A program made the position numbers and the translations under genes. This document shows positions 27,409 through 36,394 of a stretch of DNA of 64,000 bases, piece by piece. Under the pieces are notes generated by a model. The model ran no database searches and was not told the DNA's origin. It worked only from the letters and a program-made list of their open reading frames with translations. The stretch comes from Rhodothermales bacterium (GTDB taxonomy: Bacteria > Bacteroidota > Rhodothermia > Rhodothermales > UBA10348), in NCBI GenBank assembly GCA_024711125.1, contig JANJTM010000043.1, positions 30,455 through 94,454 on the forward strand, in the 5' to 3' direction. The first letter of the stretch is position 1; each line of letters begins with the position of its first letter.

Positions 27409-28209
27409 TCAGCCTTCCTCGACGGATTCTGCGGGTTGGGGGGTCGGGCGCAGGGACAGGGCCTCGACGAGTTTCTGCCGCAGCTGGGCGGGCGGAACTC
27501 CCTGCGTCAACTGTCCCGCCTGGGAGACGGACACGGTCCCGGTCTCTTCCGAGACCACGATGACGAACGCATCGGTCTGCTCGGTGAGCCCCACGGCCGC
27601 CCGGTGCCGAAGTCCGAGATGCGGGTTGAGCCGCATGCTCGTCGACACGGGAAGGATACAGCGTGCCGCCTCGATGCGACCGTCCCTGACGATCACCGCG
27701 CCGTCGTGTAACGGGTTCTGCGAGTAGAAGATGGTGACGAGCAGGTCGCGCGAGAGCTTGGCCTGCAGGTTGGCCCCGGTCTCGACGTAGCTGCGCAGAC
27801 CGGCCGTGCGCTCGAACGCGATGAGCGCGCCGATGCGACGGCTGGACAGTTCGGCCACCGCGCTGACGGTCTCGCCGATCATCTCGTCCCGTGCGGGGGA
27901 CGACACCAGCCGGCGAACCAGGCGGTTCTGGCCCAGGAGCAGCAGCAGGCGGCGGATCTCCGGTTGGAACAGGATGATGACGGCCAGTACGAAAACCTCG
28001 CTCAACGAGCTGAAAATGGCTTTCAGCATCGTCATCTCGGCGGCCATGACGAGTACCTGGAGCACGTAGAGCGCGAGGATGCCGCCGAAGATCTGGACGG
28101 CGATCGTGCCGCGCATCCAGAGATAGAGCTTGTAGAGCACGTAGGCAACCAGCGCGATCTCGACGAGATCGACGACCCGGATCGGTATCACCCACGGAAT
28201 GATGGTCAC
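27409..28209 (-). CDS. cdaA: Diadenylate cyclase
   Basis: A 266-residue CdaA-type membrane enzyme making c-di-AMP from two ATP. Three hydrophobic helices fill residues 12-80. The DAC domain follows, with the catalytic DGA at 169-171 (HDGAVI) and RHR at 201-203 (GLRHRAAVG). Its regulator cdaR is not adjacent; instead pcm follows by five bases. A TATCATTC -7-like element inside an inverted repeat lies just upstream. c-di-AMP commonly controls potassium and osmolyte balance and cell-wall homeostasis. Confidence 0.95.
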   Translation of the reverse strand: MTIIPWVIPIRVVDLVEIALVAYVLYKLYLWMRGTIAVQIFGGILALYVLQVLVMAAEMTMLKAIFSSLSEVFVLAVIILFQPEIRRLLLLLGQNRLVRRLVSSPARDEMIGETVSAVAELSSRRIGALIAFERTAGLRSYVETGANLQAKLSRDLLVTIFYSQNPLHDGAVIVRDGRIEAARCILPVSTSMRLNPHLGLRHRAAVGLTEQTDAFVIVVSEETGTVSVSQAGQLTQGVPPAQLRQKLVEALSLRPTPQPAESVEEG

Positions 28210-28219
28210 GGACGTGCTT

Positions 28220-28238
28220 CGTATCGTGGAATGATACG
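28220..28238 (-). promoter_or_regulatory. Inverted repeat overlapping a possible cdaA -7 element
   Basis: CGTATC-N7-GATACG forms a 6-bp inverted repeat 11 bases upstream of the cdaA start. On the minus strand it contains TATCATTC (28229-28236), very close to the TATCATTG of the tRNA-Val promoter. A -33 TTG is not evident. It could be a promoter with an operator-like repeat, or a small leader hairpin. Confidence 0.35.
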
Positions 28239-28278
28239 CATTCGGGGGCGCGAGGTCATCCGGCGGTACCCGGTTCGC

Positions 28279-29181
28279 TCACCGCTCCCGCATGGCGGCA
28301 GACAGGACCCGGAGCATCTGCACGGTCTCGGTCACGTCGTGCGTACGCACGATCGAGGCACCGTTCGCGAAGGCCCAGGCGGTCGCGCCGAGTGTGCCGA
28401 ACAGGCGCCGATCGACGGGCCACGGATCGTCCTCCGATCCGAGCGAGCGGCCGACCGCGCTCTTGCGCGAGATGCCGACGACGACGGGTCGGCCCAGGCG
28501 AAGCAGTCGTTCCGAGGCGCCGAGGAGGCGCAGGTTGTCCCGCGTGGTCTTGCCGAATCCGAATCCGGCATCCACGGCGATGGAGCGCACGCCGGCCGCC
28601 TCGGCCTCGCCCACCGCCCGTGCGAGGTGTGCGACGACCTCCTCCACGACGTCGGAATACGCGGCTTCGTGCACGAGGTCACCCCAGGATCCCACCGAAT
28701 GCATGAGGAACAGGGCGGCCCCGGCATCGGCCGCTACCTCGGCCAACCGGGGATCGGTGCGCAGGGCGGTAACGTCGTTGACGATCGACGCGCCCGCCTC
28801 GAGCGCCGCCCGAGCCACCTCCGAGTGCACCGTGTCGATGGAGACGACGGCGTCGGGGCGTCCCGCGAGGATGGACTCGATCACGGGCCGCACCCGCGCG
28901 ATTTCGACCTCGGGCCGGAGCGCGGCGGCACCGTCTCCGTACGCGCGGCCTCTCGGACGCGAGGATGCGCCCCCGACATCCACGATCTGCGCGCCCTGGT
29001 CCAGCATCTCGAACGCGCGCGCGGCCGCACCGTCCGGGTCGAGAAAGCGTCCGCCGTCCGAGAACGAGTCGGGCGTGACGTTCAGGATGCCCATCACGAC
29101 GGGCCGGCCCGGCGACGCGTCGATCCCGCGACCGCGACAGTCGAGCACGAACGAGGGTGCGGTTTCCGGATCGATGGCCAC
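28279..29181 (-). CDS. folP: Dihydropteroate synthase
   Basis: A folate-pathway enzyme of about 300 aa that joins p-aminobenzoate to dihydropterin pyrophosphate. The signatures VMGILNVTPDSFSDGGRF, DVGGASSRPRG, SIDTVHSEVA and IVNDVTALR, and the late GISRKSAVGRSLG, are all present. The start is uncertain. A GTG at 29181, preceded by GGAAAAG, gives an N-terminus of normal length. An ATG at 29274 would overlap the start of the divergent GH3 gene. No other folate gene is adjacent. Confidence 0.92.
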   Translation of the reverse strand: MAIDPETAPSFVLDCRGRGIDASPGRPVVMGILNVTPDSFSDGGRFLDPDGAAARAFEMLDQGAQIVDVGGASSRPRGRAYGDGAAALRPEVEIARVRPVIESILAGRPDAVVSIDTVHSEVARAALEAGASIVNDVTALRTDPRLAEVAADAGAALFLMHSVGSWGDLVHEAAYSDVVEEVVAHLARAVGEAEAAGVRSIAVDAGFGFGKTTRDNLRLLGASERLLRLGRPVVVGISRKSAVGRSLGSEDDPWPVDRRLFGTLGATAWAFANGASIVRTHDVTETVQMLRVLSAAMRER

Positions 29182-29272
29182 GAACTTTTCCGACGCTGCG
29201 GTTTTCTGCGTACACCTTCTGAAGCCGGGCCGAGTTTCCGAACGCGCGTCTGTAAACGGTCGGGTCGAAACC

Positions 29273-30817
29273 ATGCGTCGTCTGATCGATCTCCATCCCG
29301 TGCGGCGACGTGAGGCCGCGGCGCTCGCCGACCCCGCCGGAACGCAGGAGCGGCTGCTGCGGGAGTTGCTGCGCCGCGCTTCGGCCACCGAATGGGGGCA
29401 GGAATTCGGCTTCGAAGCCCTCGCCGTCGACCCCGACCCGGTCGCCGCCTACCGCGAGAGGGTGCCGATCCACGGGTACGAGGACCTCAGGGACGCCGTC
29501 CGCAGGATGCGCGAAGGACAGGCCGACGTGCTGTGGCCGGGTCGTATCCGCCATTACGCGGTGTCGTCGGGCACGGTGGCCGCAGGCAAGCTGATCCCCA
29601 TGTCTGCGGAAACGGCCCGCGCGAACAGCGATTTCGCGCTGGCTGCCGCCCTTGCCTACACCGCCGCCACAGGGAGCGCCCGATGGCTGGGCGGACGCCT
29701 GCTCACCGTGCCCGGTCGCGTTGAGGACGATCCCGCGTTCCCCGGTACCGTGGCCGGCGAAATGAGCGGCCTCATGTATGTCTTCGGTCCGTGGTACGTG
29801 AAGCGCTTCTTCCAGTGCGTCGGCGACGACATCCTGTTCCTGCCGCGTTGGGAGGACAAACTCCGGGCGATCGCGCGGGCGACGTGCCGGCTCGACGTGC
29901 GCTCGATGGCCATGGTACCGTCGTGGGCGGTGGTCCTCTTCCCGATGCTCGTGGAGACGTATCGGAAGGAAACGGGCCGACCGGCCCGCACGGTGCGCGA
30001 CGTGTGGCCGGGTTTCCGGGTCTTTTTCTCGGGTGCCGTCGCGCTGTCGTCGTACGAGGCGCTGCTGCGCGAACAGATCGGAGGCGACGCCCCGATGCAT
30101 TTCATGGAGAGTTACGGCGCCAGCGAGGGCGTATTCTCGGCGCGCCGGTCGCCCGACGACGAAGACATGGTCCTGGCCGTCGACAGCGGCGTCTACTACG
30201 AATTCGTCCGCATGGACGATACGGGGCCGACCCCCCGCCGGTATTCGCTGGCCGAGGTCGAGGTCGGGGTACGCTACCGCATGCTGGTGTCCACCTGCTC
30301 CGGGCTCTGGGCCTACGCGGTGGGGGACGTGATCCGGTTCACGTCGCTGCGGCCCCACCGGATCGTCGTCGCCGGGCGCACCGGCGAGATGCTCGATCGA
30401 TACGGCGAGGCCGTGTTCGGGGAGGAAGCGCGGGCTGCGGTCGAACACGCGGCCCGCGAAACGGGCAGTTTCGTGCGGGACTGGCACGTGACGTCGCTTC
30501 CGCCCGCAGGCGAGATCATGCCGCGCCACCGCTGGGTCCTGGAATTCGTCGGCGAAAGACCCGACCTGGAGACTTTCGCCCGGCGAATCGACGAGTGGCT
30601 CCAGCGCGTCAACCGGCACTACACGATCCGCCGCGAATGCGGGGCGTTCGCGGCGCCCGAACTCGTCGCCGTTCCGCCCGACACCTTTCGCGCGTGGCTG
30701 CACGCGACGCGGGATCGGGTCGGGGCGCAGACCAAGGTGCCGCGCATGAGGGAGGACCCGTCGATCGCCGAAGCCGTGATCGAACGGGCGGAAACAATCC
30801 ATCGCACTTCCACATAA
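29273..30817 (+). CDS. GH3 auxin-responsive-promoter family acyl-adenylating enzyme
   Basis: A 514-residue protein of the GH3 family, a branch of the adenylate-forming ANL superfamily. Plant members conjugate amino acids to carboxylic acids; bacterial roles are largely unknown. Family features seen are the N-terminal LLRRASATEWGQEFGF, the phosphate-binding loop YAVSSGTVAAGKLIP, MHFMESYGASEGVF for the adenylate site, and YAVGDVIRFTS. The C-terminal lobe ends with VGAQTKVPRM. It is divergent from folP with nearly touching starts and lies 158 bases upstream of rpoD. Substrate unknown. Confidence 0.85.
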   Translation: MRRLIDLHPVRRREAAALADPAGTQERLLRELLRRASATEWGQEFGFEALAVDPDPVAAYRERVPIHGYEDLRDAVRRMREGQADVLWPGRIRHYAVSSGTVAAGKLIPMSAETARANSDFALAAALAYTAATGSARWLGGRLLTVPGRVEDDPAFPGTVAGEMSGLMYVFGPWYVKRFFQCVGDDILFLPRWEDKLRAIARATCRLDVRSMAMVPSWAVVLFPMLVETYRKETGRPARTVRDVWPGFRVFFSGAVALSSYEALLREQIGGDAPMHFMESYGASEGVFSARRSPDDEDMVLAVDSGVYYEFVRMDDTGPTPRRYSLAEVEVGVRYRMLVSTCSGLWAYAVGDVIRFTSLRPHRIVVAGRTGEMLDRYGEAVFGEEARAAVEHAARETGSFVRDWHVTSLPPAGEIMPRHRWVLEFVGERPDLETFARRIDEWLQRVNRHYTIRRECGAFAAPELVAVPPDTFRAWLHATRDRVGAQTKVPRMREDPSIAEAVIERAETIHRTST

Positions 30818-30855
30818 GGAGGCTTGATCGCGCGCCGACACGGGGAACCTGGCGC

Positions 30856-30972
30856 ATGGCGACGAGTGAACCGACGCCGCCGAAGACGTCCCGCCGTGAA
30901 CGCCCGCAGGAGATCCGGCCAGGAATCGAATCCGAAATGAACGGGCAGGCTGCTCAGCCGACGAGGAAATAA
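30856..30972 (+). CDS. Possible 38-codon ORF directly upstream of rpoD
   Basis: A short hydrophilic open frame (MATSEPTPPKTSRRERPQEI...) that ends in TAA four bases before the rpoD ATG and lies in the same frame. Its last codons form the GAGGAAAT ribosome-binding sequence of rpoD. It may be a translated leader, or chance. No homologue is recognised. An unusually perfect AAGGAGG at 30816-30822 lies upstream but has no start codon at normal spacing. Confidence 0.25.
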   Translation: MATSEPTPPKTSRRERPQEIRPGIESEMNGQAAQPTRK

Positions 30973-30975
30973 TCC

Positions 30976-31815
30976 ATGTACGTCCCCCGCCAGCAACGGA
31001 TGCTCGACCAGTATCTCCAGGAGATCGGTCAGATTCCCCTGCTGACTCCCCAGGAAGAGGTCGACCTGGCGCGCCGCATCAAGCAGGGCGACCAGGAGGC
31101 GCTGCACCGGCTGACGCGGGCGAACCTCCGTTTCGTCGTTTCGGTCGCCAAGAAGTACCAGGGACAGGGACTCACGCTCGCCGACCTCATCAACGAGGGC
31201 AACTACGGCCTGATCAAGGCGGCGCAGCGGTTCGACGAGACCCGCGGGTTCAAGTTCATCTCGTACGCGGTGTGGTGGATCCGCCAGGCGATCCTGCAGG
31301 CGCTCGCCGAGCAGAGCCGCGTCGTGCGCCTGCCGCTGAACCGCATCGGCACGATCTCCAAGATCCGCAAGACCAGCGCCCGCCTCGCGCAGGTGCACGA
31401 GCGCCAGCCGAACATCGAGGAGCTGGCCAAGGAGCTCGAGGTCGACGTCGAGAAGGTTCGCGAGGCCATGCAGCACACGGGCCGCCACCTCTCGATGGAC
31501 GCGCCCTTCAACGAGGACGACGACAACAGCCTGCTCGACGTACTGCCGAACGACGAGGACACCTCGCCGGACGACACGCTGATGGACGAGTCGCTCAAGA
31601 TCGACATCGAGCGCGCCCTGTCCCTGTTGCACCCGCGCGAGGCCGAGATCACCCGCCTGTACTTCGGCATCGGCCGCGAGCATCCGCTCACGCTCGAGGA
31701 AATCGGCCAGCGCTTCGGCCTCACGCGCGAGCGCGTACGCCAGATCAAGGAAAAGGCCCTTCGCAAGCTGCGCCAGAAGCATCGCCGCGAAGAACTCCAG
31801 ATGCATATCGGCTGA
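30976..31815 (+). CDS. rpoD: Principal RNA polymerase sigma factor, short Bacteroidota type
   Basis: 279 residues. Region 1.2 starts at once ([20 protein letters not shown]) with no acidic region 1.1. Region 2 has [29 protein letters not shown] and [13 protein letters not shown]; region 3 follows. Region 4 ends with [24 protein letters not shown], the helix that reads the -33 element. This compact form is the hallmark primary sigma of Bacteroidota and relatives, which recognises TTG / TAnnTTTG promoters as found in this window. SD-like GAGGAAAT precedes the ATG. Confidence 0.96.
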   Translation: MYVPRQQRMLDQYLQEIGQIPLLTPQEEVDLARRIKQGDQEALHRLTRANLRFVVSVAKKYQGQGLTLADLINEGNYGLIKAAQRFDETRGFKFISYAVWWIRQAILQALAEQSRVVRLPLNRIGTISKIRKTSARLAQVHERQPNIEELAKELEVDVEKVREAMQHTGRHLSMDAPFNEDDDNSLLDVLPNDEDTSPDDTLMDESLKIDIERALSLLHPREAEITRLYFGIGREHPLTLEEIGQRFGLTRERVRQIKEKALRKLRQKHRREELQMHIG

Positions 31816-31861
31816 CGCCGACCGGCGCGCACTCCGTCCCACCCAACCCCGGCATTCCGCC

Positions 31862-32197
31862 ATGTCCTGGATCCGACACGCCCTCGTCGACCTGGTCGTG
31901 ACGGTCCTGATCGTCGCGGGTTCGTTCGGTGAACTGCGCTGGGCCGCATGGGCCGTCTGGATCTACACGCCGTTCATGCTGCTCGTCCGCATCGGCGCGA
32001 TCGGGGCCAGGGGGCCGCGTCAGAAGTCGCAGGTGCCCGAGGTCTTCTACCACCTCCTCTTCGCGCTGAACGTGGCCGTATCGGCGGCCTACGCCTGGCA
32101 ATCGGGCGTCATGAACTGGGCGTGGGTCGCCGCCGCCTGGGTCGTGATCTGGGTTCTCTCGGCGATGGCAGCCGCCCGGCAGCGCAAGGCGGCCTGA
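31862..32197 (+). CDS. Small integral membrane protein, unknown function
   Basis: 111 residues, mostly hydrophobic. Four likely membrane helices are seen (about 5-24, 26-45, 62-82 and 84-103) with a positively charged loop RGPRQKSQVPEV between the second and third, and a basic tail AARQRKAA. No enzyme motif is visible. It lies 46 bases after rpoD and five bases before the NFACT gene, so it is probably co-transcribed with the latter. Confidence 0.7.
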   Translation: MSWIRHALVDLVVTVLIVAGSFGELRWAAWAVWIYTPFMLLVRIGAIGARGPRQKSQVPEVFYHLLFALNVAVSAAYAWQSGVMNWAWVAAAWVVIWVLSAMAAARQRKAA

Positions 32198-32202
32198 GCC
32201 GC

Positions 32203-33852
32203 GTGAACGCCGGCTGGTACCTGTTGTCGGCCCTGGCGGCCGAGTGGAACGGCCGGCTGGCGGGATCCACGATCGTGGACCTGCACTCGGCGGCGCGCGA
32301 CGAGCTCACCGTGCTGCTCGACAACGGTCGTGAGGTAGACGGCATCCGGATTTCGGTGAGACCGGGCGACCGGTACGTGCTGCGCCAGGCCGACGCGACG
32401 CGCCCCCGCCGCAACGTGACCACGCTCCTGGGTTCGGCGCGCTCGCGCGTCGTTCGTGGCGTGACCGTGGCCGAGCGCGACCGCCTGGTCGATTTCGGGC
32501 TCGACGACGGAAGCGTGCTGCGTATCGTGCTGTTCGGTCCGCGCGCCAACGTCGTGCACGGCCGGGATCCGGCCGGTGTCATCGCCTCGTTCCGGGAAAA
32601 CGTGGCCGTTCCGGGCACCCCGATGCCGTCGCCGTTGCCGGCCCCCGATCCCGTCACTCCAGCCGACGTGCGCGCGCGCTGGCCCGGCGAATCGATGGAT
32701 CTGGCGCGCGCGGTCGCCCGCACGTGGCCGCTCTTCGACTCGCTCATGGCCGCCGAGGTCGTGGCGCGGGCGGGACTGCGGGTTCACGACGCATGCCTGG
32801 TCGAAACGCACGACTTCGAGCGCCTGGCCCGCGCCGCCGCCTCGGTGCGTGCCGACGCCCTGGCGCCGCGACCGGTCCTCTGGCGAAACGGACGGCAGCC
32901 CGTGGCGCTGGCCCTCGTGCCGTCGAGTTCGCCCCCGGCGCCGGACGCCCAGCGGTTCGATACGGTGGACGAGGCAGTGCGGGTCTTCGTGCGGGCTACG
33001 CTCGCCGAGCGCGCATTCCGTGCGGAAGCGGAGCCGCTGGTCCGTCTGCTCGCATCGGTCGTCGAGCGCAACCGGACCCGTGGCGAACGCATGCGGGAGG
33101 AACTGGCCGCCGCCTCGCGGGCCGACCGCTGGGAGCGTTTCGGGCACCTGCTTTCGGCCGCGGCGCTGCCGGAAACGCCGGGCCGGGACTCGGTGACCCT
33201 GCCCGACCTGTTCGAGTCGGGGGCACCGGTCGAGGTGCCGCTCGATCCGGCGCGAACGCCGCTCGACAATGCGCGGCGGTACTACGAGCGGGCCCGAAAC
33301 GTGAGACGGGCCCGCGAAACGGCCTCTGACCGGCTCGAGCGCGCCGCAGATGCCGAACGAACCGCCGGTCGGCTCTTGCGCGAACTGGAGGTCGTCCGGG
33401 ACCGGGAAGGACTCAAGGACTTTCGCGCGCGACACGCCGGGGACCTTGCGCGGTTCGCCTTCGAACGACCGGCCGACGCCGCCCCGCTGCCCTTCCGGCG
33501 GTTCGACCTGGGCCGCGGCTACGAGGTCTGGGTCGGACGCAACGCACGGGAGAACGATACCCTGACGTTCACGCACGCCCGCAAACACGACTGGTGGCTG
33601 CACGCCCGTGGAGTGCCCGGCTCCCACGTGGTGTTGCGGGTTCCTCGCCGGGAGCGCCCGCCCGCGGCGGTACTCGAGACGGCGGCGTCGATCGCGGCAC
33701 GGTTCAGCAAGGCGTCGGGGTCCGGGTTGGTTCCGGTCATCGTCGTCGAGCGGCGGTACGTGCGCAAGCCCAGGGGTGCCGAGCCGGGAGCGGTCGTCGT
33801 GGAGCGCGAGGAGGTACTCATCGTGCCGCCCCACGCGGGAGCCGAGCCGTGA
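32203..33852 (+). CDS. NFACT/RqcH-like protein (ribosome quality control family)
   Basis: A 549-residue protein of the NFACT family (formerly fibronectin-binding A). Bacterial RqcH binds split 50S subunits with stalled peptidyl-tRNA and adds C-terminal alanine tails. The N-terminal NFACT-N domain (about 1-190) has the usual RISVRPGDRYVL and DGSVLRIVLFGPRANVV segments. A helical, Arg/Glu-rich coiled-coil section (about 270-430) follows. The NFACT-R domain closes with THARKHDWWLHARGVPGSHVVLR. GTG start five bases after the small membrane gene. Whether it performs Ala-tailing here is inferred from the family. Confidence 0.85.
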   Translation: MNAGWYLLSALAAEWNGRLAGSTIVDLHSAARDELTVLLDNGREVDGIRISVRPGDRYVLRQADATRPRRNVTTLLGSARSRVVRGVTVAERDRLVDFGLDDGSVLRIVLFGPRANVVHGRDPAGVIASFRENVAVPGTPMPSPLPAPDPVTPADVRARWPGESMDLARAVARTWPLFDSLMAAEVVARAGLRVHDACLVETHDFERLARAAASVRADALAPRPVLWRNGRQPVALALVPSSSPPAPDAQRFDTVDEAVRVFVRATLAERAFRAEAEPLVRLLASVVERNRTRGERMREELAAASRADRWERFGHLLSAAALPETPGRDSVTLPDLFESGAPVEVPLDPARTPLDNARRYYERARNVRRARETASDRLERAADAERTAGRLLRELEVVRDREGLKDFRARHAGDLARFAFERPADAAPLPFRRFDLGRGYEVWVGRNARENDTLTFTHARKHDWWLHARGVPGSHVVLRVPRRERPPAAVLETAASIAARFSKASGSGLVPVIVVERRYVRKPRGAEPGAVVVEREEVLIVPPHAGAEP

Positions 33853-33904
33853 CCGACGCCGTACCTTCCAGCCCGCAACCCGGCACCGACCGATCGACAC
33901 GCAC

Positions 33905-34714
33905 ATGACGTGGTGGCAAGCCGCCCTGCTGGGACTACTCCAGGGCCTGACCGAATTTCTCCCGGTATCGTCGTCCGGCCACCTGGTCATCGGGCAGTAC
34001 GTGCTCGGTCTTCCCCCGGGTGACGACGTGGTCTTCGAGGTGTTCGTCCATTTCGGCACGACGCTCAGCATCGTGGTCGTCTACCGGGCGCTGCTGGTAC
34101 GGCTCGTGCGAACCGGGCTCCGTACCCTTGCCCGCCCCATGGAGCTTCCCGACCGATGGCGCACCGACGCCGACGTGCGGCGCATCGGCTACGTGATCCT
34201 CACCATGATCCCGACGGGGATCGCCTACGTCCTCTTCGACGACGCGATCGAAGCCGCGTTCGCCGATCCGCATTTCGCCGCCGGCATGTTGCTCGTCACC
34301 GGCCTGCTGCTGCTGTTGACCGTTCTCCGCAGGAACCCGAACGGACCGTTGACCGCGGCGAAGAGCCTGCTCGTGGGCACCGCGCAGGCGTTCGCGATGA
34401 TCCCGGGCATCTCGCGTTCGGGCGCGACCATCTGTACGGCCCTGTACGCGAACGTCGAGCCCGAGGAGGCGGCCAACTTCTCCTTCCTCATGCTCCTGCC
34501 CGTCGTAATGGGCGCCACCCTGCTCAAGACGGCCGAAGTGCTCGAAACCGGGGTCGCCGACTGGACGCCGCTCGTCGTCGGCACCGCGGTTGCGTTCCTT
34601 TCGGGCATCCTCGCCATCCGCCTCGTCCTGGATTTCGTGCGGAAGGGCCGCCTCCGGTATTTCGCCTGGTACTGCTTCGCCGCGGGCGCGATCGGCCTCC
34701 TGGTGATCCCCTGA
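33905..34714 (+). CDS. uppP: Undecaprenyl-diphosphatase
   Basis: A 269-residue polytopic membrane protein of the BacA/UppP family. It dephosphorylates undecaprenyl pyrophosphate to recycle the lipid carrier for peptidoglycan and other envelope polymers. Both family motifs are intact: LQGLTEFLPVSSSGHLV at residues 11-27 and MIPGISRSGATI near residue 165. About eight membrane helices are expected. It is followed by a GC-rich hairpin with a T-containing tail. Also a known bacitracin-resistance determinant when overexpressed. Confidence 0.95.
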   Translation: MTWWQAALLGLLQGLTEFLPVSSSGHLVIGQYVLGLPPGDDVVFEVFVHFGTTLSIVVVYRALLVRLVRTGLRTLARPMELPDRWRTDADVRRIGYVILTMIPTGIAYVLFDDAIEAAFADPHFAAGMLLVTGLLLLLTVLRRNPNGPLTAAKSLLVGTAQAFAMIPGISRSGATICTALYANVEPEEAANFSFLMLLPVVMGATLLKTAEVLETGVADWTPLVVGTAVAFLSGILAIRLVLDFVRKGRLRYFAWYCFAAGAIGLLVIP

Positions 34715-34715
34715 G

Positions 34716-34750
34716 GCCCGGGGCCGCACAGCGCCCGGGCGTCTCATTTT
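34716..34750 (+). terminator. Probable rho-independent terminator after uppP
   Basis: GCCCGGG (34716-34722) pairs with CCCGGGC (34734-34740). GTCTCATTTT follows. The stem is strong but the T run is short and late. Confidence 0.5.
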
Positions 34751-34831
34751 AAGACATACCCTGCCGCGCCGATACCTCCGGGGACCGACAGCCCGCGCAC
34801 CCTCGCGGACCGACACCCGACGTACGGCCCC

Positions 34832-36340
34832 ATGAAGTTCCGCATCTTCCTCGTCGACGACGACAAGCACTACTCCCGGATGCTCAGCTACCGGCTCGAC
34901 CGCAATCCGGACTACGAAGTCAAGGTCTTCGCCTCCGGCGAGGAGGTCCTGCGGGCGATGGACGAGCAGCCGGACCTGATCCTGCTCGACATCATGATGC
35001 CCGGTATCGACGGCATCGAGGTGCTTCGCCGCATCAAGGCCCGCCGCCCCGAGCTTCCGATCATCATGGTGTCGGCCCAGGGGGTCATCGACACGGCCGT
35101 CGAAGCCATGAAGATCGGCGCGTACGATTACATCACGAAGGGCCAGGACGACCTCGTCAAGCTCGACACGATGGTGCGGAACGTGCTCGAGAAGGTCTCG
35201 ATGGAGCGTGAACTGAAGACGCTTCGCGGCGAGGTTTCGCAGAAGTACAGCATCAACGGGCTCGTCGGCGAGTCCCCGGCGATGCAGGGCGTCTACAAGC
35301 TGATCCAGAAGGCGCTGCGCGGAGACCTGACCGTCGCGATCCAGGGCGAGTCGGGTACCGGCAAGGAACTGGTCGCCAAGGCGATCCACTACAATTCGGC
35401 CCGAAAGCGCGGCCCGTTCGTCGTCGTCAACTGCGCCGCCATTCCGCGCGAGTTGATGGAGAGCGAGTTCTTCGGGCACGAAAAGGGCTCGTTCACCGGG
35501 GCTCACGCCCGCAAGATCGGCAAGTTCGAGCAGGCCGACGGCGGCACGATCTTCCTGGACGAGATCGGTGAACTGGATCTCGATCTCCAGGCCAAGCTGC
35601 TGCGCGCCCTGCAGGAGGGCGAACTGCAGCGGGTGGGCGGGAACGAGACGATCTCGTTCGACGCGCGGGTGATCTCGGCCACGAACCGGGACATCGTGCA
35701 GATGATCAGGGCCTCGAAATTCCGCGAGGATCTGTACTACCGGCTCTTCCAGTATCCGGTGCCGTTGCCGCCGCTGCGCGAGCGGGGCAGCGACATCCTG
35801 GTTCTCGCCAGCCACTTCCTGCGCGAGTACTCGAAGGCCCATCCGGAATTCAAGGGCCGCAAGCTCTCGAACGCCGCTCGGCACGCCATCGCGGGGTATT
35901 CGTGGCCCGGCAACGTGCGCGAACTCAAGAGCGCCGTCGAGCGCGCCATCCTGCTGTCGGACGAGGAAGAGATCTCGGCCGCCGACCTCATGCTCGGCGA
36001 CCGCAACACCGTGGCCCCCTGGGCCGACCGCGTGACGCTCGCCGAGGCGGCCGAACGCGCGTACGCGCCGTCCCGTCCACCCGTGCACGCCTCCCCGCAA
36101 CCGGCGGCCCCGTCGGCCGGTACAATGGGGGACGGGTACGGCGACGAACCCGACGCGATCGCGACGACAGGCACCGACGGCGAATCCGACGACATCGTTT
36201 CCCTCGACAAGCTCAAGCGCATGGCCGTCGAAAAGGCCTACCGCGCCTGCGACGGAAACGTGGATCGGGCCGCCGTCGAACTCGGAATCGGCCGCGCGAC
36301 CATGTACCGGCTGCTCAAGAGGTACCGGATCATGGCGTGA
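34832..36340 (+). CDS. Sigma-54-dependent response regulator, NtrC family
   Basis: 502 residues. Receiver domain 1-125 with Asp10/Asp11, phospho-acceptor Asp53 (LLDIMMPG) and Lys near 103. The AAA+ domain (about 145-385) has Walker A GESGTGKE, the sigma-54 contact loop GSFTGA (consensus GAFTGA) and Walker B GGTIFLDEIGEL. After a proline/alanine-rich linker, a Fis-type helix-turn-helix ends the protein (DRAAVELGIGRATMYRLLKRY). The Ser for Ala change in the loop is mild and probably tolerated. There is no adjacent histidine kinase or rpoN, so the partner and regulon are unknown. Confidence 0.93.
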   Translation: MKFRIFLVDDDKHYSRMLSYRLDRNPDYEVKVFASGEEVLRAMDEQPDLILLDIMMPGIDGIEVLRRIKARRPELPIIMVSAQGVIDTAVEAMKIGAYDYITKGQDDLVKLDTMVRNVLEKVSMERELKTLRGEVSQKYSINGLVGESPAMQGVYKLIQKALRGDLTVAIQGESGTGKELVAKAIHYNSARKRGPFVVVNCAAIPRELMESEFFGHEKGSFTGAHARKIGKFEQADGGTIFLDEIGELDLDLQAKLLRALQEGELQRVGGNETISFDARVISATNRDIVQMIRASKFREDLYYRLFQYPVPLPPLRERGSDILVLASHFLREYSKAHPEFKGRKLSNAARHAIAGYSWPGNVRELKSAVERAILLSDEEEISAADLMLGDRNTVAPWADRVTLAEAAERAYAPSRPPVHASPQPAAPSAGTMGDGYGDEPDAIATTGTDGESDDIVSLDKLKRMAVEKAYRACDGNVDRAAVELGIGRATMYRLLKRYRIMA

Positions 36341-36361
36341 GGAAGCCGGGCGGCCGTCGCC

Positions 36362-36368
36362 TAACTTG
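36362..36368 (+). promoter_or_regulatory. Possible -7 element (TAACTTG) upstream of the EcsC-like gene
   Basis: TAACTTG lies 26 bases before the ATG of the EcsC-like gene and matches the TAnnTTG core. No -33 TTG is seen at the usual spacing, so support is limited. Confidence 0.3.
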
Positions 36369-36394
36369 CCACGGTCCTTCCGGAGAACTTCCCC

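Noticed and set aside
30824..30940. An Arg-rich 38-codon frame starting at TTG right after AAGGAGG
   Set aside because: Only one base separates the AAGGAGG from the TTG, too short for initiation, and the peptide is a run of arginines typical of out-of-frame GC-rich sequence.
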